A stretch of 64,000 nucleotides of DNA, from contig JADBXR010000008.1 in the NCBI GenBank assembly GCA_020403425.1, forward strand, positions 62,001 to 126,000, read 5' to 3'. The DNA is from Chitinophagaceae bacterium (GTDB taxonomy: Bacteria; Bacteroidota; Bacteroidia; Chitinophagales; Chitinophagaceae). The first letter of the stretch is position 1. Every line of letters begins with the position of its first letter. The translations under genes and the position numbers were made by a program. The notes beneath the pieces were generated by a model. The model was not told the DNA's origin and made no database searches. It saw only the letters and a program-made list of their open reading frames with translations. Shown one piece after another: positions 58,525-64,000 of this stretch.

Positions 58525-60453
58525 TCACCCTCCCATCTCACTCAATTCCAGCCAACGCAATTCCTTTTCCTCCAGCATCCGATCTATCTCCAGTATCCGA
58601 CCGCTCATTTTATTCAGTTCCTCAAAAGACAAGTTACCCGATCCCATCTGTTCCGTGATCTGTTTTTTCTCGGCCTCCAGTTCAGGCAATTCCTTCTCCA
58701 ACTGTTCAAACTCACGTTTTTCCTTAAAACTCAGCTTCTTTTTCACCATGGCTTCTTTCTGTACCGCAACAGGGGTCTCACGACCGGCAACGGCAGATTC
58801 CGTGCTTTCACCTTTACTCTTGCGCTGCTCCAGCACTTCCCACTTATTCTCTTTCTTCTCATTGTCCTTCATCCACAATCGGTACTGTGTATAGTTTCCA
58901 GGAAAATCACGCACTTCACCGCCACCTTCGAATACGAACAGATGATCTACCAGGCGATCCATAAAATACCTGTCGTGACTCACGATCAGAACACAGCCCT
59001 GGTAATCGCTCAAAAAGTTCTCTAATACGGCCAGCGTAGGCAGGTCCAGGTCATTGGTCGGTTCATCCAGGATCAGAAAGTTCGGATTCGTGAACAGGAT
59101 GGTCAATAACTGCAACCGCTTCTTCTCTCCCCCGCTTAGGGCATTCAGGTAGGTATATTGTTTATCAGGCGTGAAGAGGAACAGTTCCAGGAACTGCGCC
59201 GCACTTAAACTTCCGCCATTGGCCAATGGAAAATTCTCGGCAAATGTCTTCACATATTCGATCACACGCATGTTCTCTTTGATCACCAGCCCCTGTTGTG
59301 AGAAGTTCCCGAACACAACCGTTTCACCGATATTGATCTTACCACTATCCGCAGGTTCGATCTGTTGGAGCATATTCAAAAAAGTGGATTTGCCCACTCC
59401 ATTCTTACCGATGATCCCGATCCTCTCTCCTTTGCTGAATGTGTAATCAAATCCTTTCAATATGGGCAGTTCCCCATAACTCTTGTACACTTTTTTCATC
59501 TCCACCACCTTCCCACCCAAGCGGCTCATTTTCACCTGCAGCTGCAGCTGGGCATCCTCTATTCGTTGTTTCGCACGGGCCTCTACTTCATAAAAATTAT
59601 CCTGCCGGCTCTTGCTTTTGGTGGTACGTGCCTTGGGTTGCTTGCGCATCCATTCCAGCTCTTTACGGTACTCATTCCTGGCTTTATCGATACTGGCCTG
59701 TTCGCTCTCGATCCTGGCCGCTTTCTTCTCTATATAATTCTCGTAGTCGCCATGATACACATACATATTCTCCCTTTCCAGCTCCCAGATCTCTTCACTT
59801 ACGGCATCCAGAAAATAACGGTCGTGCGTCACCAGCAACAAGGTCACATTTTCCTGATTCAGGTAGTTCTCCAGCCATTCGATCATTTCCACATCCAGAT
59901 GGTTCGTCGGCTCATCCATCATTAGCAGCGTATGCTTATGATCAAAGCCGATATCGATAAGTGTCTTGGCCAATGCCACCCTTTTCCGCTGCCCACCGCT
60001 CAGATCGCGTACCGGCTGTTCCAAATGATGGATATTGAGTTTGGTCAGGATCTGTTTCACCTTCACTTCAAAATCCCAGGCATTCAGGTCATCCATTTTA
60101 CCGAACAGTTCGCTCAGAGCCACGCCATCCTCGGCTTCACTGGCCATTTCATAAGCACGTATCACATTCATCACCGGGTGATCGGTATGAAAGATATTCT
60201 CCAGTACCGTTTTGCTCTCATCAAACCGGGGTTCCTGCTCGAACAGAGCAACGGTCACATCCTTATGGATGAAAAGTTTGCCCTCATCCGGGGTCTCATC
60301 GCCGTTCAGGATCCGCAAGAGGGTCGATTTACCCACCCCATTACGGGCGATCAGGGCTATTTTGTCGCCCTCGTTGATATGAAAGGAAATATTCTTGAAC
60401 AGGGGATTGATCCCATAACTCTTCGTCAGCCCTTCCGCAGAAACATAATGCAT
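58525..60453 (-). CDS. ABC-F family ATPase
   Basis: A 642-aa soluble tandem ABC ATPase of the ABC-F group, which acts on ribosomes rather than transporting. Two nucleotide-binding domains: Walker A ARNGVGKSTLL (about 35-45) and GKNGVGKSTFLNML (about 345-358); signatures LSGGQRKRVALAK and LSGGEKKRLQLL. A P-site/linker region with two helices (about 235-300) joins them and a C-terminal coiled coil (about 560-640) follows, a Uup-like layout. Members rescue stalled ribosomes; some give antibiotic resistance, but nothing here marks it as one. It is divergent from the bifunctional nuclease gene. Confidence 0.93.
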   Translation of the reverse strand: MHYVSAEGLTKSYGINPLFKNISFHINEGDKIALIARNGVGKSTLLRILNGDETPDEGKLFIHKDVTVALFEQEPRFDESKTVLENIFHTDHPVMNVIRAYEMASEAEDGVALSELFGKMDDLNAWDFEVKVKQILTKLNIHHLEQPVRDLSGGQRKRVALAKTLIDIGFDHKHTLLMMDEPTNHLDVEMIEWLENYLNQENVTLLLVTHDRYFLDAVSEEIWELERENMYVYHGDYENYIEKKAARIESEQASIDKARNEYRKELEWMRKQPKARTTKSKSRQDNFYEVEARAKQRIEDAQLQLQVKMSRLGGKVVEMKKVYKSYGELPILKGFDYTFSKGERIGIIGKNGVGKSTFLNMLQQIEPADSGKINIGETVVFGNFSQQGLVIKENMRVIEYVKTFAENFPLANGGSLSAAQFLELFLFTPDKQYTYLNALSGGEKKRLQLLTILFTNPNFLILDEPTNDLDLPTLAVLENFLSDYQGCVLIVSHDRYFMDRLVDHLFVFEGGGEVRDFPGNYTQYRLWMKDNEKKENKWEVLEQRKSKGESTESAVAGRETPVAVQKEAMVKKKLSFKEKREFEQLEKELPELEAEKKQITEQMGSGNLSFEELNKMSGRILEIDRMLEEKELRWLELSEMGG

Positions 60454-60586
60454 GCGGCAAAACTACGGTAATGTGGAATAATAATCGGCCCCGTCATCCC
60501 TCATTTCCCGCCATGACGGGACTAGATATTCAAGAATCCCAATCCCCATTTTCGCGACTTTCCCTGTTTCGTGTTTTCATTATACG

Positions 60587-60594
60587 TATTTTTG
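60587..60594 (+). promoter_or_regulatory. Promoter -7 element (TATTTTTG) for the bifunctional nuclease gene
   Basis: Exact TAnnTTTG ending 8 bp before ATG 60603, so the leader would be only a few nucleotides. Confidence 0.5.
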
Positions 60595-60602
60595 TGATAT
60601 CT

Positions 60603-61196
60603 ATGAAGAAGATAGAACTGGAAATCGTGGCCCTGTCGCACAGCATCACCCAAACCCATTCTTATGCAGTGGTATTGGGTGAGATCAATGGCCTGCGCCG
60701 CTTGCCCATTGTGATCGGTGGTTTTGAAGCACAGGCCATTGCCGTTGCACTGGAGCATATGCAGCCCAGCAGACCGCTCACGCACGACCTGATGAAGAAC
60801 TTCATGAATGCCTTTAACGTAGAACTGCAGGAGATCATCATCAGTGACCTGCAGGAAGGAATATTTTACTCTAAACTTGTCTGTTTCACCGAACACGACA
60901 CCGTTGAGATCGATAGCCGTACCAGTGATGCCCTGGCCTTGGCCGTACGTTTCGGTTGTCCTATCTACACCTACGAACACATTCTCGAAAATGCGGGTAT
61001 CCTGATGGAAGATGGCACACCCAAGAAAAACAAAGGCGAAGCCGTAGGTGTTGAAGAAACCGCAGGTGGAGGAAGCCATGAAGACCTGAGCAGCATGAAC
61101 CTGGAACAGTTACAGACCTTACTGAATGATGTGTTGGAGCAGGAAGACTATATCCGCGCCATCTCCATCCGCGACGAGATCAATAAACGAAAATGA
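60603..61196 (+). CDS. Bifunctional nuclease family protein (DUF151) with UVR motif
   Basis: A 198-aa protein. The DUF151/BFN domain (1-140: MKKIELEIVALSHSITQTHSYAVVLGEINGLRRLPIVIGGFEAQAIAVALEHMQPSRPLTHDL and SRTSDALALAVRFGCPIYTYEHIL) is related to proteins with reported DNase and RNase activity. A Gly-rich linker (about 145-160) leads to a UVR-like motif (MNLEQLQTLLNDVLEQEDYIRAISIRDEINKRK), as in UvrB/UvrC and McsA. The frame start at 60471 is much too early; ATG 60603 agrees with the -7 element and the family start. ispE follows, so the two are likely co-transcribed. Confidence 0.9.
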   Translation: MKKIELEIVALSHSITQTHSYAVVLGEINGLRRLPIVIGGFEAQAIAVALEHMQPSRPLTHDLMKNFMNAFNVELQEIIISDLQEGIFYSKLVCFTEHDTVEIDSRTSDALALAVRFGCPIYTYEHILENAGILMEDGTPKKNKGEAVGVEETAGGGSHEDLSSMNLEQLQTLLNDVLEQEDYIRAISIRDEINKRK

Positions 61197-61201
61197 TTAT
61201 C

Positions 61202-61260
61202 GTGAGTCGTGAATGGTGAATAGGCAATTGCCGATTCGCCATTGACCGCCCACGTTTCAC
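61202..61260. repeat. Imperfect self-complementary spacer before ispE
   Basis: GTGAATGGTGAAT (61209-61221) pairs with ATTCGCCATTGAC (61234-61246) at 11 of 13 positions, with outer GTGAGTCGTG/CACGTTTCAC. The centre holds GGCAATTGCC. It fills nearly all of the gap between the two genes. Confidence 0.5.
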
Positions 61261-61270
61261 AATTACCCCA

Positions 61271-62086
61271 ATGGTACTCTTCCCCAACTGCAAGATCAAC
61301 CTCGGCCTGCATATCGTCCGTAAACGTGAGGATGGGTACCACGACCTGGAGACCGTTTTTTATCCCATAGCCCTCAAAGATGCACTGGAAGCCATCCGCA
61401 CGGAAAGTCAGGGGATCCAGTTCACCAGTTCAGGACTCCCTGTTGCCGGTGATCCGAACGATAACCTTTGTGTAAAAGCCTATCACCTCCTGCAAAAGGA
61501 TTTTCCGGAGCTACCCGGCTTGCAGGTACATCTGCACAAACACATACCTATGGGGGCCGGATTGGGCGGCGGAAGTGCCGACGGCGCATTCATGCTGCTG
61601 CTCATCAACCGGCTCTGTAACCTGGGACTGAACCAGGAACAGCTGATCCGCTATGCCCTGCAACTGGGTAGCGACTGCCCTTTTTTCATCCTGAACCAGC
61701 CATGTTTTGCCGAAGGGCGGGGAGAACGAATGCAACCCATCGCACTGGATCTTTCGGAATACCATTTTGTACTCATCAATCCAGGCATCCATGTTTCCAC
61801 AGCCCAGGCATTCGCAGGTATCCGTCCCAAAAAGCCAGAGCAGCCCATCACCACGATCACTGCTCTCCCTGTAACCGAATGGAAAAACCGGCTGGTCAAT
61901 GATTTCGAAAAACACCTAACGGATAGGCACCCAGCGATCGGTGCCGCCAAAGCTGAACTCTATGCACAGGGGGCCCTATATGCGGCCATGACGGGCAGCG
62001 GAAGTACGGTATATGGCATATTCCGAAAGGCCGACAGGCCCCGCATACCGGCCAGGGAAAACTGGCAGGTGTTCGAAACAGAATAA
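61271..62086 (+). CDS. ispE: 4-diphosphocytidyl-2-C-methyl-D-erythritol kinase
   Basis: Phosphorylates CDP-methylerythritol with ATP in the MEP (non-mevalonate) isoprenoid pathway; cytoplasmic. 271 aa of the GHMP kinase fold. Motifs: MVLFPNCKINLGLHIVRKREDGYHDLETVFYPI at the N-terminus (motif 1 with KINLGL), the ATP loop PMGAGLGGGSADGAF (about 93-107), and AAMTGSGSTVYGIF near the end (motif 3). It follows the bifunctional nuclease gene. Confidence 0.96.
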   Translation: MVLFPNCKINLGLHIVRKREDGYHDLETVFYPIALKDALEAIRTESQGIQFTSSGLPVAGDPNDNLCVKAYHLLQKDFPELPGLQVHLHKHIPMGAGLGGGSADGAFMLLLINRLCNLGLNQEQLIRYALQLGSDCPFFILNQPCFAEGRGERMQPIALDLSEYHFVLINPGIHVSTAQAFAGIRPKKPEQPITTITALPVTEWKNRLVNDFEKHLTDRHPAIGAAKAELYAQGALYAAMTGSGSTVYGIFRKADRPRIPARENWQVFETE

Positions 62087-62105
62087 CAATCGTTAGTATA
62101 TCGAA

Positions 62106-62149
62106 TTGATAATATTCAATGTTTGCGCTATTTATTTGAATATTATTAA
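62106..62149. repeat. AT-rich inverted repeat upstream of gltB
   Basis: TTGATAATATTCAA (62106-62119), 16-nt loop, TTGAATATTATTAA (62136-62149): 13 of 14 positions pair. It lies 19 bp after the ispE stop, so it could terminate ispE or be a regulator site for gltB. Confidence 0.6.
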
Positions 62150-62258
62150 CCTATCTGGATAATTTATTCAAACAATCTTTCGTAAAGCCGATTTTTTTGC
62201 ATAAATTCACACCACGATTGCCTGCCATTTTATTTCCTGAACATTAATTCGATTGTAC

Positions 62259-64000
62259 ATGCTTGTTTCCAGACAAAGCGAGGGACTTTACGACCCGTCG
62301 TTTGAACATGATGCCTGTGGCATTGGTTTCGTGGCGAATATCAAAGGCAACAAATCGCACCAGCACATTGCAGATGCTTTGACCGTATTGGAAAATATGG
62401 AGCATCGCGGTGCCTGTGGTTGCGAAGCGAATACCGGCGACGGAGCCGGCATCATGCTGCAGATCCCACACGAGTTCTTTTTTGATGAGTGTTTGAAACT
62501 CGGCGTCCATTTGCCCGCATATGGCAAATACGGCGTGGGAGTCGTTTTCTTTCCCAAAGAGATCCGCCTGCGGGAAGAATGCAGGGACATCTTCAACCGT
62601 TCCGCCGAAAAATTGGGACTTGAAGTATTGGCCTACCGAAAAGTACCGGTGAACAAAGATGGCATCGGCAACACCGCCCTTTCTGTGGAACCCTGCATGG
62701 AACATGTGTTCATCGCCAGCCCCGACAGCATCACCAATCCCGATGAGTTCGAACGCAAACTGTTTGTGTTACGGAACTACGCATCTCACACCATCAGCAA
62801 TACAGTGAAAAAAGATGAGATCGGCTTTTACCTCGCCTCTCTCTCCTATAAAACCATTATCTATAAAGGCCAGCTCACCAGCAACCAGGTTAGGAATTAT
62901 TTCCCTGACCTGAGCGACAAACGCGTGGTATCGGCCTTTGGACTGGTACACTCCCGTTTTGCCACCAACACTTTCCCTTCCTGGAAACTGGCTCAGCCCT
63001 TCCGCTATATCGCCCACAACGGGGAGATCAATACACTTCAGGGAAACCTGAACTGGTTACGTACCAGCGAAAAAGGATTCACTTCCCCTTACTTCAGCAA
63101 GGAAGAGATGGAAATGCTGCTTCCGATCGTTACCGCGAACCAGTCAGACTCCGCCTGCCTCGATAACATGATCGAATTGCTGACACTGACAGGCAGGTCA
63201 TTGCCACATGTGATGATGATGCTGATACCAGAAGCCTGGGACGGCAACGACCAGATGGACCCGGTCAAAAAGGCCTTTTACGAATACCACGCTTGCATGA
63301 TGGAACCCTGGGACGGCCCGGCTTCCATCTCTTTCACCGATGGAAGGATCATCGGGGCCACGCTCGACAGGAACGGCTTACGTCCTTCGCGTTACGCCGT
63401 TACACACGACGACCGTGTGATCATGGCATCGGAGACCGGCGTACTCCCTATTGACCCGGCCCTGATCAAGGAAAAAGGAAGGTTACAGCCCGGTAAGATG
63501 TTCGTGGTGGACATGGAGCAGGGACGCATCATCAGCGATGAGGAACTGAAACAATCCATCTGCTCACAGAAACCCTATGCAGAATGGCTGAACAAATACA
63601 AGATCCGCCTGGAAGAATTACCCGAGCCACGCGTTATGTTCACCCACCTGGAGCATGAGCAGGTATTCAAATACCAGAAAGTTTTCGGCTATTCAACAGA
63701 AGATCTCGATACCATCATCGCCCCCATGGCCATCGATGGAAAAGAACCCATCGGCTCCATGGGAACCGATGTACCACTGGCGATCCTGAGCGAACAGCCT
63801 CAGCACCTGAGCAGTTATTTCAAACAACTATTTGCGCAGGTCACCAATCCGCCAATCGATCCCATCCGGGAAAGGATGGTAATGTCATTGGCAACTTTTG
63901 CCGGAAGCAATGGCAACCTGCTGGTAGAGGATCCGCTGGCCTGCCATAGCGTAGCACTGAAACATCCCGTTCTCAACAACCATGAACTGGAGAAGATCCG
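62259..64000 (+). CDS. gltB: Glutamate synthase large subunit, N-terminal 580 codons (runs off right edge)
   Basis: The large subunit of NADPH- or ferredoxin-linked glutamate synthase, which makes two glutamates from glutamine and 2-oxoglutarate. The open frame begins at ATG 62259 and continues to the window edge. After a short prosequence of about 19 residues comes the class II amidotransferase nucleophile Cys in EHDACGIGF. Further landmarks: MEHRGACGCEANTGDGAGIML, LVHSRFATNTFPSWKLAQPFRYIAHNGEINT, and the start of the central domain (GAMISNLL-like region not yet reached). The prosequence is expected to be cleaved to free the Cys. The FMN and Fe-S domains lie beyond the edge. Confidence 0.95.
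   Translation, partial: MLVSRQSEGLYDPSFEHDACGIGFVANIKGNKSHQHIADALTVLENMEHRGACGCEANTGDGAGIMLQIPHEFFFDECLKLGVHLPAYGKYGVGVVFFPKEIRLREECRDIFNRSAEKLGLEVLAYRKVPVNKDGIGNTALSVEPCMEHVFIASPDSITNPDEFERKLFVLRNYASHTISNTVKKDEIGFYLASLSYKTIIYKGQLTSNQVRNYFPDLSDKRVVSAFGLVHSRFATNTFPSWKLAQPFRYIAHNGEINTLQGNLNWLRTSEKGFTSPYFSKEEMEMLLPIVTANQSDSACLDNMIELLTLTGRSLPHVMMMLIPEAWDGNDQMDPVKKAFYEYHACMMEPWDGPASISFTDGRIIGATLDRNGLRPSRYAVTHDDRVIMASETGVLPIDPALIKEKGRLQPGKMFVVDMEQGRIISDEELKQSICSQKPYAEWLNKYKIRLEELPEPRVMFTHLEHEQVFKYQKVFGYSTEDLDTIIAPMAIDGKEPIGSMGTDVPLAILSEQPQHLSSYFKQLFAQVTNPPIDPIRERMVMSLATFAGSNGNLLVEDPLACHSVALKHPVLNNHELEKI

Overview
The window is a chromosomal segment of a Bacteroidota bacterium, most likely of the Chitinophagaceae group (inference). 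The signs are: promoters of the Bacteroidota type (TTG, about 19-20 bp, then TAnnTTTG) and few Shine-Dalgarno sequences; a Porin_10-type porin; a CzcA pump fused to its TolC-like outer membrane part; ORF6N, DUF4382, NIPSNAP and LytS/LytR families; and an ECF sigma factor overlapping a membrane-anchored barrel protein. No phage, insertion sequence, rRNA operon or CRISPR array was seen. One tRNA gene, Leu(CAG), is present.

Layout. 1-6 kb: the first codons of a leftward family-9 glycosyltransferase, a small unknown protein, tsaC, dapD, an EamA transporter, and a rightward operon of LiaF-like protein, DUF4288 protein, LytS-type kinase and LytTR regulator. 6-9.2 kb: two leftward response regulators, two gene-poor gaps, tRNA-Leu with its own promoter and terminator, and an orphan LuxE-like acyl-protein synthetase. 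9.2-15 kb: a rightward run of lipoprotein, divergent UbiA-like membrane protein, M42 peptidase, class I glutamine amidotransferase, ATP-grasp protein and YitT protein. 15-26.8 kb: mostly leftward genes (porin, purine nucleoside phosphorylase, cold shock protein, TetA-like MFS, saccharopine-dehydrogenase-like reductase, DUF4382 lipoprotein, secreted protein, TetR, YdeI/OmdA), with rightward heme-membrane, M20 peptidase and NIPSNAP genes between them.

26.8-32.9 kb: a divalent-metal efflux operon (small membrane protein, CzcA-TolC fusion, CusB/CzcB adaptor) closed by a strong bidirectional terminator. 32.9-41.4 kb: alpha/beta hydrolase, an ORF6N protein carrying two related long palindromes, clpB, a class C type serine hydrolase, queG, and a sigma factor/barrel pair. 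41.4-51 kb: bioA, an ABC-2 permease with an SRPBCC protein, a RES-Xre toxin-antitoxin pair, sppA, folK, a deoxynucleoside kinase, an MFS exporter, a Tat-exported metallo-beta-lactamase-fold enzyme and a YkgJ-type cysteine cluster protein. 51-64 kb: gcvP, an HTH protein, a dienelactone hydrolase, a class A beta-lactamase-fold protein, an FKBP isomerase, an ABC-F ATPase, a bifunctional nuclease, ispE, and the first 580 codons of gltB, which runs off the right edge.

Most of the window is housekeeping. The observations most worth following up are the M42 peptidase/amidotransferase/ATP-grasp cluster (a possible small-peptide pathway that resembles the NAGGN osmolyte system in enzyme classes only), the two long related palindromes in and just upstream of the ORF6N gene, a pair of matching TetR operators that define a two-promoter regulon, a signal-peptide-like linker inside the CzcA-TolC fusion, and several promoters placed so close to start codons that the transcripts should be leaderless or nearly so.
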